A stretch of 64,000 bases of DNA from Bacillus sp. S3 (GTDB taxonomy: Bacteria > Bacillota > Bacilli > Bacillales > Cytobacillaceae): contig NZ_CP039727.1 in the NCBI RefSeq assembly GCF_005154805.1, positions 2,477,501 through 2,541,500 on the forward strand, written 5' to 3'. Of the stretch, positions 9,087 to 17,760 are shown in pieces (the first letter of the stretch is position 1; the number at the start of each line of letters is the position of its first letter). The translations under genes were made by a program, and so were the position numbers. Below the pieces are notes generated by a model that made no database searches, was not told the origin of the DNA, and worked only from the letters and a program-made list of their open reading frames with translations.

Positions 9087-9296
9087 CCGTTTTGGTTTAA
9101 ATATCCCTACAAAAAATGAAAAAGGTTGGTTCGCATTACTCTAGTATTCACGATATCGTAGAAGTGCAAAGGATACCTAGTAATTATTCTTTTATCAAAT
9201 ATCTACATAATTATTAAAATTTCCCATCCTTTTTCCCTCTTTATCCATAAATAAACGATGAAGGGGAATTTAGGAGAAGAAAGGAATGGATTGAAG

Positions 9297-10286
9297 ATGG
9301 CAAAGTACAGAATGGTGCGTACGGATTTTTGGAAGAACCCGGTTATTTTAGAGGAGATGACCCCTGAGGACAAATACTTTTACGTGTATCTGCTGACGAA
9401 TCCACAAACGACGCAAATTGGAATCTATAAGATTACGAAAAAACAAATGGCTTTTGATTTGGGCTATTCGATTGAGAGTGTTCATTCGTTAATGGAACGA
9501 TTCAGCCTGCACCACAAGTTGATTCGTTATAATCCTGAAACACGTGAGCTCGCAATTAAGAACTGGGGGAAAGAGAACCTCCAAAAAGGAGGAAAACCGG
9601 TGATGGATTGTATTTTTTCCGAATTAAAAGAGGTGGAGGATCACTCGCTCATTCAATATGTATCAGAATCCATTGTAAAAGAGGAAATTCGCAGCCTCTA
9701 CCAATCTTTTTGTGAACAAGAAGGGCTGTGTTGCGGGAATGATGTGAGAGATCAAGAAGTAAATCATACATATCAAACTGAATGTGAAGAAACGGACGAT
9801 ACGTTCCTGTCCCGTGATACGATACGTGGGCAAAAAGAAAAACAAAAAGAAAAAGAAAAACAAAAACAACAACAAAAAGCTCTCCCGTCAAATCGTGAGA
9901 GACTTCCAAACATAGAGAACTCGTACCAGAAAAATCAACAATCAGAAGAGATCAAAGAAATTGTTGAGTTTTGGGACAACAATGGATTTGGGTTTACGAA
10001 CGTGAATGGGAAACAACAGTTGTTATCTTGGTTAGATGATTCTCACTTTTTACAGCCAAAAGAATTGATTTTAAAAGCGATGAATATTGCCTGTGCGAAT
10101 AACACACGAAAGCTGAACTATATAATCGGGATATTGAAAAACTGGGAAAACGAATCTTTACTGACTGTAGAAGATATTGATTCGTATCAGAATAACCAAA
10201 AGCCCGTTCGAAAGACGATTCCAACGACTGCCGGAAGAGATATCCCCAGAGGGTTTGAACTCGATCTAACAAGAGGTGAAAAGTGA
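9297..10286 (+). CDS. DnaD-like replication initiation protein
   Basis: The protein of about 329 residues begins MAKYRMVRTDFWKNP and continues with a winged-helix domain (MTPEDKYFYVYLLTNP, QIGIYKITKKQMAFDLGY), as in phage and mobile-element DnaD-type primosome initiators. A charged Lys/Glu/Gln linker (about residues 180-215) leads to a C-terminal DnaD domain (EIVEFWDNNGFGF, LNYIIGILKNW). It should load the helicase encoded next. The frame extends to 9258, but family members begin at MAKYR; an in-frame TTG at 9291 is an alternative. The stop TGA shares its A with the next start, so the two genes are translationally coupled. Confidence 0.85.
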   Translation: MAKYRMVRTDFWKNPVILEEMTPEDKYFYVYLLTNPQTTQIGIYKITKKQMAFDLGYSIESVHSLMERFSLHHKLIRYNPETRELAIKNWGKENLQKGGKPVMDCIFSELKEVEDHSLIQYVSESIVKEEIRSLYQSFCEQEGLCCGNDVRDQEVNHTYQTECEETDDTFLSRDTIRGQKEKQKEKEKQKQQQKALPSNRERLPNIENSYQKNQQSEEIKEIVEFWDNNGFGFTNVNGKQQLLSWLDDSHFLQPKELILKAMNIACANNTRKLNYIIGILKNWENESLLTVEDIDSYQNNQKPVRKTIPTTAGRDIPRGFELDLTRGEK

Positions 10287-11548
10287 TGAGTATAGCGGAA
10301 AAAGTGTTCCTAGGAAGCTTGATGAAGGCGGATTACTTACTAATGGATTCAGTGGTTCAACCAGAACAGCTAGAAAGTACACAGCATAAAGAAATCATGC
10401 GAAGAATGGTGGAGTTGAAGCGAGCAGGTAAGAATATCGATTTAATTAGCTTAAGTACCTTACCAAACCTCGAATCATTAGGTGGAATATCTTACCTTTC
10501 GGAGCTGTTATCGTATGCCGATCCTGAGAAATTTGATGGAACGGAGAAGCTGATTCTTGAACTGTGGAAGGAACGGGAAAAGAGAAGGATTTTAACGCTT
10601 GCAGCGATGAATGATTGGGAGATTGCGAAAGTCATTGGCGAATTGGATAAAATTAACCAAATGAAAATGGATGATCACACGCCCATACAACAAGCGTTAG
10701 CAGCTATTTATGAGGCACCGTGGGAAGATCAGCTGCTTCTTGAAAGTGTCACAACGGGTATCAAAAAGCTAGATGAAGTGACAGGAGGATTCCAGGGCGG
10801 TGAAGTGACGATGGTAGCGGCACGGCCATCGATGGGGAAAACCGATGTGATGCTTCATTTTGCCAAAATGGCGGGTTGGGCCGGGTTTCTGCCACTTGTA
10901 TTTTCCTTAGAAATGCCTGAAAAGCTGATAACCTCTCGATTAATGGCTTCGACCGGGGGCTTTAACCGGGGAAAAATGCGGGATCCGAAAAGGATGTTAA
11001 GTCAAAGTCAAAAGGATAAATGGTTCGATGTGATCGGTGATCTTAATGAAACCCATTTGCAAATATTTGATGGGGCCGGACAAACGATTGCCGAAATGAG
11101 GGCGAAAACGAGAAAGCTCATGCATCAATATCCAAACAAGAAACCAATCCTTTTTATTGATTACTTAACCCTAATCCAATCAGGTCAATTATATGGAGGG
11201 AATTCCCATTTGCAGGTAACAGAAATATCCAAATCCCTGAAAACAATGGCAAAGGATTTTGATTGTCCTGTCATTTGTTTGGCACAGCTCAATCGATCAG
11301 TAGAATCTAGGGCGTCTAAACGGCCGATGATGTCTGATATTCGGGAATCGGGCAGTGTAGAACAGGATGCCGATGTCATTTTAATGCTGTACCGGGAAGC
11401 GTATTATGACAAGGAATCCGAGAATCGTTCCCTTGAAATCATTGTCTCGAAAAACCGAAACGGCCCAGTTGGATCCATCGAAGTGAAGTATAACGAGGAT
11501 ACAGGAGCCATTGAGGATCAAAAGGAACAGAGCCTGTCCCTAGTATAA
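10286..11548 (+). CDS. DnaB-like replicative helicase (element type)
   Basis: The 420-residue protein has the two DnaB domains: an N-terminal helical DnaB_N region (AEKVFLGSLMKADYLL) and a C-terminal RecA fold with Walker A ARPSMGKTD, Walker B ILFIDYLTLIQ, the H3-type VICLAQLNRSVE and a SGSVEQDADVILML segment. It unwinds DNA ahead of the replication fork. An ATG seven bases after AAGAGGTG is preferred over the GTG at 10283. It lacks the long N-terminal extension of chromosomal DnaC and pairs with the DnaD-like gene, so it looks like the helicase of a prophage or integrative element rather than the host copy. Confidence 0.9.
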   Translation: MSIAEKVFLGSLMKADYLLMDSVVQPEQLESTQHKEIMRRMVELKRAGKNIDLISLSTLPNLESLGGISYLSELLSYADPEKFDGTEKLILELWKEREKRRILTLAAMNDWEIAKVIGELDKINQMKMDDHTPIQQALAAIYEAPWEDQLLLESVTTGIKKLDEVTGGFQGGEVTMVAARPSMGKTDVMLHFAKMAGWAGFLPLVFSLEMPEKLITSRLMASTGGFNRGKMRDPKRMLSQSQKDKWFDVIGDLNETHLQIFDGAGQTIAEMRAKTRKLMHQYPNKKPILFIDYLTLIQSGQLYGGNSHLQVTEISKSLKTMAKDFDCPVICLAQLNRSVESRASKRPMMSDIRESGSVEQDADVILMLYREAYYDKESENRSLEIIVSKNRNGPVGSIEVKYNEDTGAIEDQKEQSLSLV

Positions 11549-11615
11549 CCGGCTATTCGATCAATAGTGACGACGCAAACGGCTGATAAAAAAATGAAAA
11601 TCGAGGTGCTATGAC

Positions 11616-12041
11616 ATGATCGTGAAAGAACTTTACCGGGATAGTTTAATCTATGAAGAATCCTCCTTGGCTCATTATCTCTACCATTTACTTGCTGAAA
11701 AGAAAATTTCATTAGAAGACGACGTTTCCAAAGTAGACTTTGATCAAGCTAATCATCAGTTAGTAGCGGAGATGATTCGAAATAATCTATTAGGTTTTCA
11801 TAAGATTCGCATATACTCACTGAAAAGGAACCAAAATGAATTTATCTTTATTTATGCAGCCAGTGAGCAAGAGGCCATCCAATTCTTTTGCGAAACCTAC
11901 CATCAACTCCCGTTGAACTGTCATGAATATCCGTTAGATTGGGAGATTTGTCGAGGGAAAGATGGGATTTCTTTTCGAGACATGAGGAAGGAATTTGCGA
12001 GTTTCCCAGCTATAGCGGGATGTTATAAAAGGGAGGAGTGA
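11616..12041 (+). CDS. Unrecognised 141-residue protein of the replication module
   Basis: ATG lies seven bases after GAGGTG. The product is a soluble acidic alpha/beta protein (MIVKELYRDSLIYEESSLA; later FIFIYAASEQEAIQFFCETY). I cannot assign a family. It follows the helicase gene by 67 bases on the same strand and probably belongs to the same transcript, so a role in element replication or its control is the simplest guess. Confidence 0.65.
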   Translation: MIVKELYRDSLIYEESSLAHYLYHLLAEKKISLEDDVSKVDFDQANHQLVAEMIRNNLLGFHKIRIYSLKRNQNEFIFIYAASEQEAIQFFCETYHQLPLNCHEYPLDWEICRGKDGISFRDMRKEFASFPAIAGCYKREE

Positions 12042-12651
12042 AGCATAGGAACAGTTGACCTAGGATGCAAGCAACATTAACAGTTTTATCATTTGGAAGG
12101 GTGAACGAAATCTGATGTGTTGTACCTAAGGCTATGTGAAGAGCAGGGGATTTAATGAATGCGTGAATGATTAGAAAAGTATATGCCGTCAGATGAAAAA
12201 GAATTTCAGCAACCCATTGCAAATACCCAGGGTATCTGGCTTATTGCTTTTGCTTGTAACTACTAATACAGATAGAAAAGGAGTGGCAGCTAATTCAATG
12301 CCATTCCTTTTTTTGATTCGCAAAAAGACTTTCATAAGTCACAATGGAATTATTGACCGAATTTTGAATAAACAGTGAACAAACTGTCACAAGTAAAAAA
12401 ATAAAAAAATCGCAGCGTTTTAAGCCTTTAAAATTACATTTTAGTAAGAGAATATTGGGTTTTTGTTGGAAAAATCCGCTATTCAAACGAAAACTGCTAT
12501 TTTACTATAGTTATAAAATTTGTCAAGGTTTTGCAGAATACAGGACAAAAGAACAACGTGAGGTAAAAATTCAACGAATAAGCAATGGGAAATTCCAATT
12601 TACATTTGTAGTTGGATATCAATATAATATTGTCGAAAGGGGTGATAATGA
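12042..12651 (+). other. 610-base gap: gene debris, terminator and promoter of the DGQHR pair
   Basis: The first 230 bases carry no gene longer than a 27-codon frame (ATG at 12191, MPSDEKEFQQ) without a good ribosome site. A terminator sits at 12276-12314. The AT-rich remainder should hold the promoter of the next operon; GAAAGGGGTG just before 12652 is its ribosome site. Confidence 0.5.
12276..12314 (+). terminator. Rho-independent terminator
   Basis: AAAAGGAGTGGCA pairs with TGCCATTCCTTTTTTT around a short loop. It would end the replication-module transcript. Confidence 0.8.
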
Positions 12652-13749
12652 TTGTCGAATCATGACTTTAGAACAATTATTGAAGGAATTGACTATAATC
12701 AGTTTGGAAAAAAGGTACTTGCAACCCAATTACGATTTTCAACATTGGAAGCGCTTTTTGAGGTAGACCCTGAGGTGCAGCGAAAATTAGATCCACAGCG
12801 AAGATCGGAAATAAGAGAGTTTATTTTAAAATCATTAAAGGGAAAGGATTTTTATTTTTCACCATTTATCTTTTCAGCGAGGGGTGCGTTTTTAGAAGCC
12901 GAAAAGGGATGGGCCTTAGAACCAGGCACTAAGCTATACATATTGGATGGCCAACATAGAAGCGCCGCGATGTCATCAGCCTTAAGCCACTTAAAATCGC
13001 AAAAGGAAACAGCGGAAGAAATGGGAAATGATAAAGAAGCAAAAATCATCCAAGTGTACATCGACAAACTGAAAGATTATCCAGTAGCTATGCAAGTGTA
13101 TTTGGATTTATCACAGCAAGAAGAGAGGCAGCTATTCACGGATATTAATACAGAGCGAAAAGAAGCGCATATTGGATTAATCATGCAATATGATCATCGT
13201 GACCAATATACAGAATTAACGAGAAAGGTAGCCAAACGATTGCAGTCAGAATTTGAAATTGAGCAAGAACTATCGCGTTTGACAAATTACAATTCAGCTG
13301 TCACCTCTTTAACAATCATGAAAAAATGCTTACTAGCCATGTTTGAAGGGAACTTAACAGTAAAAAAGGGAGATGCGATTTTCGGAAACTATCAACCAAA
13401 TGAAATTATCGCCACTTCACAAATGTTTTTTGAATCATGGCAGAAGATATTTCCTAAACAAATGGCCAATCGCCGTAAATTTGTGGCAGGATTAACAGGC
13501 ATACAAGTGGCCTTAGCTTTCACAGTTTTTCATCTCACCAAGAATTACTCTATTTCTCATCAAGAAGCCATCATGCAGCTTACTAAATTAAAAAAACATT
13601 GCACATGGAAACATGATGATCCACTCTTTACACATTTATACGACCCTTCAACCAGAAGAATAAAGCATCATTCATCAACGACGGCTATTCAAAAAACAGC
13701 ATGGAAATTTAAGGCGATTATAGATAAAGAAAGGATTGGATCCACTTGA
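12652..13749 (+). CDS. DGQHR-domain (DndB-like) protein, copy 1
   Basis: The 365-residue protein carries the defining motif YILDGQHRSAAM at about residue 103, followed by VYLDLSQQEERQLFTDINTE, which marks the DndB/DGQHR family (ParB-like fold). In phosphorothioation systems DndB is a transcriptional regulator of the dnd genes, but none of dndA, C, D or E is present here. The start is a TTG seven bases after AAAGGGGTG; no in-frame ATG lies nearby. The stop overlaps the next start by four bases (TTGA), so both copies are co-translated. The partner copy has a changed motif, suggesting a division of labour. Function outside Dnd systems is not known to me. Confidence 0.8.
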   Translation: MSNHDFRTIIEGIDYNQFGKKVLATQLRFSTLEALFEVDPEVQRKLDPQRRSEIREFILKSLKGKDFYFSPFIFSARGAFLEAEKGWALEPGTKLYILDGQHRSAAMSSALSHLKSQKETAEEMGNDKEAKIIQVYIDKLKDYPVAMQVYLDLSQQEERQLFTDINTERKEAHIGLIMQYDHRDQYTELTRKVAKRLQSEFEIEQELSRLTNYNSAVTSLTIMKKCLLAMFEGNLTVKKGDAIFGNYQPNEIIATSQMFFESWQKIFPKQMANRRKFVAGLTGIQVALAFTVFHLTKNYSISHQEAIMQLTKLKKHCTWKHDDPLFTHLYDPSTRRIKHHSSTTAIQKTAWKFKAIIDKERIGST

Positions 13750-14774
13750 TTGTGAATAACGTATTTTCCAAGCGGCAAGCGATGGTAACCTACACTATTC
13801 AAGAACTCACTACACTTATCCAAAACGGGCAAGTAAAATTACGTGAGGTAAACAAATTGCATGTCAGAGCAATTAAAAAATATATTCTTGAAAACGTTTT
13901 AACAGAACAGATATATTTTCCGCCATTAGTTGCAGCAGCTAAGAGTATAGGTGGGGACAAGCCTTTAGAACTAATAATTATTGATGGGAACCAACGATTA
14001 AAAGCATTTTGCCAAATCGAAGAAATGGGAAGTCGAGCGGTAAAGAATGACTGTGACGAACACATGAAAATAGGCTACAAACTTCTTCGATTTGTTCAAA
14101 AAACAGAAGTGGCAGTCCAAATTTTTGAAGGTCTGACAAAAGAAGAGGCAGATCAGTTATTTATTGATCTGAATACGAAGGGAAAAAAGGTAGCATTATC
14201 AAAGAGGATTGCTTTCGACTCCAGAAAAGAATTGAATAAAATAACGAATGCGATTTTAAAAAACAATAAGCAGATTAAGATTGCTGGAGTGGAGATTGAG
14301 AAACGGGCGATTGTTCGGCCAACGAATAAGAAATTACTGTCATTGTCCCAGTTGCGCCATCTAGTGGCTATTTTTCTGACTGGAAGAATGATTCATCGTG
14401 TGGTAGATGATTACTATGAAACAAATCTCGCAGCTAATGATTATATCGCACTCTTTACGGTTTGGTTCAATGAATTATTTCATCAGTATCCACCAGAGCG
14501 AATTGGTGACTTTGATGAATCCATGCTTGCCAATTACCCATTACTCTTGAGCATTGCATATTATGTCAATAAAGGCTTGGAACAACACCCATTTGAAGAG
14601 CGGCAGCAAGAAATAATTTACCGGATGGAACAGTTGAGACAAGTGGATTGGAAGCGAGAAAATCCTGTTTGGAAAAATTTCAAGGGTGCCGCCAGGTCTG
14701 GTTATTATTTTTTGTCAAATGAAAAAGGCAATATAGAAAAACTAGTCGCATGGCTAGAGCAGCAAGGGAGGTGA
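13746..14774 (+). CDS. DGQHR-like protein, copy 2, with altered motif
   Basis: The 342-residue protein is a distant paralogue of the preceding gene: LIIIDGNQRLKAF replaces the DGQHR signature (His lost) and TKEEADQLFIDLNTKGKKV matches the second conserved block. Start is the TTG overlapping the upstream stop; a GTG at 13752 is possible. The two genes probably form a heteromeric pair. It ends 7 bases before a short reading frame and a hairpin region leading to comK. Confidence in the family is good, in any role low. Confidence 0.75.
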   Translation: MIVNNVFSKRQAMVTYTIQELTTLIQNGQVKLREVNKLHVRAIKKYILENVLTEQIYFPPLVAAAKSIGGDKPLELIIIDGNQRLKAFCQIEEMGSRAVKNDCDEHMKIGYKLLRFVQKTEVAVQIFEGLTKEEADQLFIDLNTKGKKVALSKRIAFDSRKELNKITNAILKNNKQIKIAGVEIEKRAIVRPTNKKLLSLSQLRHLVAIFLTGRMIHRVVDDYYETNLAANDYIALFTVWFNELFHQYPPERIGDFDESMLANYPLLLSIAYYVNKGLEQHPFEERQQEIIYRMEQLRQVDWKRENPVWKNFKGAARSGYYFLSNEKGNIEKLVAWLEQQGR

Positions 14775-14781
14775 GAAGAAT

Positions 14782-14838
14782 GTGAAAAATAATATAAAAA
14801 CTCATAGGCGGCTAAGTCTCGCCGGACAGCGCCCATGA
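14782..14838 (+). CDS. Possible 18-residue leader peptide
   Basis: A GTG eight bases after AGGGAGGTG opens MKNNIKTHRRLSLAGQRP and stops at TGA inside the arm of the first downstream hairpin. Good ribosome site, short length and overlap with RNA structure are typical of regulatory leader peptides. It could equally be chance. Confidence 0.4.
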   Translation: MKNNIKTHRRLSLAGQRP

Positions 14839-14886
14839 GTTTCTAAGGTTGGGTATACCAACTTGAAGTTTAGTATACCCTTTTTC
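14798..14886 (+). promoter_or_regulatory. Attenuator-like leader with three hairpins before comK
   Basis: Hairpin 1 pairs AAACTCATAGGCG (14798) with CGCCCATGAGTTT (14830). Hairpin 3 is a terminator: GGGTATAC (14851) pairs with GTATACCC (14873), followed by five Ts. A competing hairpin 2, AAGGTTGG (14845) with CCAACTT (14858), uses the same GG and CC bases and would block the terminator. The stop codon of the small frame lies inside hairpin 1. This is the usual logic of attenuation. A simpler reading is a plain double terminator ending the DGQHR operon. Confidence 0.55.
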
Positions 14887-14954
14887 GTAAAAAAATCATA
14901 GATGCAAGATTAAAAGAATCATAAACCATGATGAAAGAGAAAGAGGGAATAGAA

Positions 14955-15521
14955 ATGGATTTGAAGGTTGATTATTTGATAAATGAAAAAACGGTGTTGT
15001 TTTACGGAGTATATTATGAAAACGGCGAATTATATAGCTATGTGATTGATCACGACGACGAGTTTTTAGTACCGATGTCACCAGTCAAGCTTATTGACAA
15101 ATCACTCATCAGCTATGGATCTAACTTTAAGGGAGCACTTTATAGCTCCACTCAGTTGCTTGGTGAAAATCGTAGGATGTATCCAATTAAAATTGATACA
15201 TCATTAGACATCTGGCTGTTTCCAACAAAGTCTTTTAAAAATGAAACCTGCATTTGGTTTGCACTCAATCATGTGAAAAGAATACTACCGCTTGGTGTTA
15301 AATTTACAAAAGTATTCTTAAGTTATGGACATACGTTTGAAATTGTCATGAGAGAATCTGCATTTCGTGAAAAACGCCTGACCGCAGAAGAATTGAAAGA
15401 AAAGATCACAACTAACACAAAAAACTCTATGAATTTCATGGTCGACACAAAGAAAGGGTTTATGATAGTGGAGGAAAAAGGTAGTTATAAATGCAGAGCT
15501 AGAAATAAAGAGAAGGTATGA
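14955..15521 (+). CDS. comK: ComK-family competence transcription factor paralogue
   Basis: The 188-residue protein matches ComK along its length: SPVKLIDKSLISYGSNFKGA corresponds to the PLQIVDRSCRFFGSSYAGR block, MYPIKID and IWLFPTKSF to the PIMVDPSNQIFLFPT block, then CIWFALNHVKRI and a variable C-terminus. ComK binds paired AT boxes in the minor groove and activates DNA-uptake genes. The ATG at 14955 follows AAGAGGG by seven bases; an earlier ATG at 14928 lacks one. Its place after an attenuator-like RNA and next to mobile-element replication genes is unusual, and it may be an extra copy beside a chromosomal comK. Confidence 0.8.
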   Translation: MDLKVDYLINEKTVLFYGVYYENGELYSYVIDHDDEFLVPMSPVKLIDKSLISYGSNFKGALYSSTQLLGENRRMYPIKIDTSLDIWLFPTKSFKNETCIWFALNHVKRILPLGVKFTKVFLSYGHTFEIVMRESAFREKRLTAEELKEKITTNTKNSMNFMVDTKKGFMIVEEKGSYKCRARNKEKV

Positions 15522-15592
15522 CGGTGCTACTATCGGAAAATAATTAACCTAGATAACCAAAAAAAAATCGACTATGTTGGTGTTTAATTATT

Positions 15593-15628
15593 AAAAGGCA
15601 ATTCTCTATATAGGAGAAGTGCCTTTTT
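15593..15628 (+). terminator. Terminator of comK
   Basis: AAAAGGCAATTCTC pairs with GAGAAGTGCCTTTTT with one mismatch. Confidence 0.8.
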
Positions 15629-15645
15629 ACATTTAAAATCATCAA

Positions 15646-15686
15646 GCAGCTCGACATGCTGATGTTTTAGCATACTAGGGGTCTTT
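15646..15686. repeat. Degenerate member of the AACGCTTTA palindrome family
   Basis: CGACATGCTGATGTTTTAGCATACTAGGGGTC retains the inner dyad and the GGGGTCT right arm seen at 3081, while the left arm is eroded. Confidence 0.45.
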
Positions 15687-15712
15687 TATTTCAATTTATA
15701 ACTCTGCAAATT

Positions 15713-16123
15713 CTAATTAGCGGAGATTCTTGCTTTTTCAATTTGTTCATTAAGATTATGCCTTTTCAGATTGTTCTGCCACTCGTTAAAGTGTAATTCA
15801 CAAAGTCCCTTTTTGAAGTATTTATCTAAGCAGTCTTCAACACCACAAAGCTTAACCACTTTTGGAATGTGGGGATATCCCAACTTATTGTAAACATAGT
15901 TATGATGCTCACAATATCCGTTTGTAAAATGGGGTTTATTACAACCTACAGCCAAACAGTGCTCAACTGACCCTGATTCAGCTGTATTTGTATGCTTTAA
16001 ACCCCTTCTTCTCATTCTCATGTAGTGCTTTCCACAAAGCTGCTGAGCCTTCACATCTTCCTCACAGTCATCCACTATGCATTGTTTTTTTCTTGAGTAC
16101 TTCTTTGTCTCAAATTCTGACAT
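15713..16123 (-). CDS. Small protein with three zinc-knuckle repeats
   Basis: The 136-residue basic protein has three copies of a C-x4-C-x(8-10)-C-x2-H unit: CIVDDCEEDVKAQQLCGKHY, CLAVGCNKPHFTNGYCEHH and CGVEDCLDKYFKKGLCELHF. Each is followed by an aromatic/basic helix start (MRMRRRG, YNKLGYP, EWQNNL). Such treble-knuckle units are found in phage and mobile-element proteins and in some HNH nucleases, but no HNH catalytic motif is present. RNA or DNA binding is likely by inference. AAGGAG lies 13 bases before the ATG. Confidence 0.65.
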   Translation of the reverse strand: MSEFETKKYSRKKQCIVDDCEEDVKAQQLCGKHYMRMRRRGLKHTNTAESGSVEHCLAVGCNKPHFTNGYCEHHNYVYNKLGYPHIPKVVKLCGVEDCLDKYFKKGLCELHFNEWQNNLKRHNLNEQIEKARISAN

Positions 16124-16434
16124 TCTCTAATTCTACTCCTTTGTAATATCATCTCTACCTTAAATAAATTATCTCACCCAACATTTGGTGAAAACAGTGA
16201 CTTTATGGCAAATTTATTACAAAATTTAATAAACTAGAATTCTTGTTGTGTCAATCTTTTTCTTATCATTCTAAGGAAATGAATGTTAAACATAAGGAAA
16301 GCGTAAATTAGCTCCTAACTTCATAAAGATGAGAGCTATAGTATTATTTAGATAACTTATTAAAGACTATGCAATTTAGAGGAGTTGTTGATGACCAAGG
16401 AAGCAATTGAAACATGGCCTTTTCATCAATTTAA
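16124..16434. other. Gap without a gene
   Basis: AT-rich sequence upstream of the zinc-knuckle gene, presumably containing its promoter; GATGAGAGCTATAGTATTAT near 16329 resembles a - 10 region on the + strand without a following gene. Confidence 0.3.
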
Positions 16435-16615
16435 TCTTCTCCTCGCATGGGCTAAACAGCCTACAATGGTGAGGCTCTCTACCTTATAATAACCAGTGTA
16501 CCCATCAACCTGTAAATATTCCTTAAATCCATTAAGGAATTTCTTGGGGTTTTCGACGGCACGCGTGATGCTAACGTTCGTAGTTGCGATTCCAATTCTT
16601 GGTGTAATGTAGATA
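16435..16615 (-). pseudogene. IS66-family transposase (TnpC) relic
   Basis: Read on the - strand this gives FLNGFKEYLQVDGYTGYYKV followed by GCLAHARRRLN and a stop. This is the LKGFxGYLQTDGYxGYN...GCWAHxRR block of IS66 transposases, containing the second catalytic Asp. Both ends are lost and no terminal repeats are seen, so it is an inactive fragment of about 60 codons. Confidence 0.7.
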
Positions 16616-16802
16616 TCATAGATCTACTTGGAAAACTTGTAAAAAAAGCACGCTTTTCCATTTTTTAACAATTATATTTATCCCACGTTTATAATTTATC
16701 CGAAAGCATAATAAGGAGGGATTTGTTTGAGTTCCACAATTAGTGATGTTGTTGTTGTTGTTGTATTTCCTGATGAAATTCTAAAAGGCAAGAAAATTGA
16801 AT

Positions 16803-16836
16803 TAATGGAGCTTGGCAAATGCAACCAAGCTCCATT
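16803..16836 (-). terminator. Probable terminator of the resolvase gene
   Basis: AATGGAGCTTGG and CCAAGCTCCATT form a perfect 12-base stem with a 9-base loop, directly after the resolvase stop. The T run on the - strand is short. Confidence 0.6.
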
Positions 16837-16845
16837 CAATTTATA

Positions 16846-17421
16846 TTAACTTAACCCATGCTCTTTAGCTTTAGCGTAAATAGTAGACCTCGGAACTCCG
16901 GTCATTTTTACAATATCATTTACGCTAAGACCATTTGATTCCCTTTCTGCATATAGCTTTAAAGCCTTCTTAATGTCTTTTACTGCCTTTCCAATACGCC
17001 CTATATGCTTCCCCTGTGCCTTTGCTCTCTCACGACCCTCTGCTGTTCTATCGGCTATTAAATCACGTTCAAACTCGGCTATAGCTCCCAGCATTGTGAA
17101 CATGAGTATTCCGACTGGGGTGGAAAAATCAATTTGTTCTTTTATGAACACTAGAGAAATACCCCGGCTCTGCAGATCCTTTGCGATTTTATGTAAATCG
17201 AATGTGCTCCTAGCTAATCTGTCAAGCTTATAAACAACCAGCTTGTCGCCCTCTCTTAAATAGTCCAATGCCTTTGCAAGTTCTTCTCTGGCACTTTTTG
17301 CCCCAGATTGTTTTTCCATGAAAATTCTTTCGCAGCCGTATTCAGTTAGTTTGCCGAGTTGTAGCTCTAATTCCTGGTCTTTAGTTGATACTCTTGCATA
17401 TCCAATTGTCGCCATTTCCAT
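16846..17421 (-). CDS. Serine recombinase (resolvase/invertase family)
   Basis: The 191-residue protein has the catalytic Ser in GYARVSTKDQ, the conserved VYKLDRLARS arginines, EFERDLIADRTAEGR at the end of the catalytic domain, and a C-terminal Hin-type HTH (NDIVKMTGVPRSTIYAKA). Length and layout fit small resolvases of Tn3-type elements or plasmids. It catalyses DNA exchange through a 5'-phosphoserine link. Start may be 17421 or the second Met at 17415. No Tn3 transposase is nearby, so it may be what remains of a transposon or have a role in element resolution. Confidence 0.9.
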   Translation of the reverse strand: MEMATIGYARVSTKDQELELQLGKLTEYGCERIFMEKQSGAKSAREELAKALDYLREGDKLVVYKLDRLARSTFDLHKIAKDLQSRGISLVFIKEQIDFSTPVGILMFTMLGAIAEFERDLIADRTAEGRERAKAQGKHIGRIGKAVKDIKKALKLYAERESNGLSVNDIVKMTGVPRSTIYAKAKEHGLS

Positions 17422-17757
17422 TTTCCGCTGTAGATGTCTAAAAGTCTAATATTTTTTGTACTTTCTATTTCAGACCAACTTCTAGACAATAACAACAGCA
17501 AAAACAGCAACATTTTTATATGTTTTTGAAGCTGTACAAAACTTATAACTTCTGAACAAAAAAAGTTGCAGGGACTCCAATTTTATATCCATGAGGTTTA
17601 TATTTGTGGATTACATTAAGAATTATAGCATCCTAAAATAGGAAAACTATGGTATTATCTATGTGGGACTTATTGCTTAAAGAGCCAAATCTTGAGAGTT
17701 GACATCGCGACGTAGTATCAATTGTAAAAGACTAAAGAATAAATTGGAGGAGATGTT
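17422..17757. promoter_or_regulatory. Divergent intergenic region: possible res site and helicase promoter
   Basis: Just upstream of the resolvase start are TGTCTAAAAGTCTAATA (17434) and CTTCTAGACAATAA (17479), short TCTA/TAGA dyads of the kind resolvases bind; this is suggestive only. Toward the helicase, CTATGGTATTATCT (17647) has the same TATGGTATTAT string found upstream of the helicase at 26310 and may be a - 10 region. Confidence 0.35.
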
Positions 17758-17760
17758 ATT

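Noticed and set aside
9649..9909. Phe-rich - strand frames opposite the DnaD-like gene
   Set aside because: They are the complement of its Lys/Gln-rich linker.
12455..12766. 103-codon frame overlapping the start of DGQHR copy 1
   Set aside because: Starts with a run of Phe/Tyr/Lys unlike a real protein and overlaps a motif-proven gene.
17434..17495. Firm call of a resolvase res site
   Set aside because: Only short TCTA/TAGA dyads are seen; three-subsite structure is not evident, so it is listed only as a possibility.
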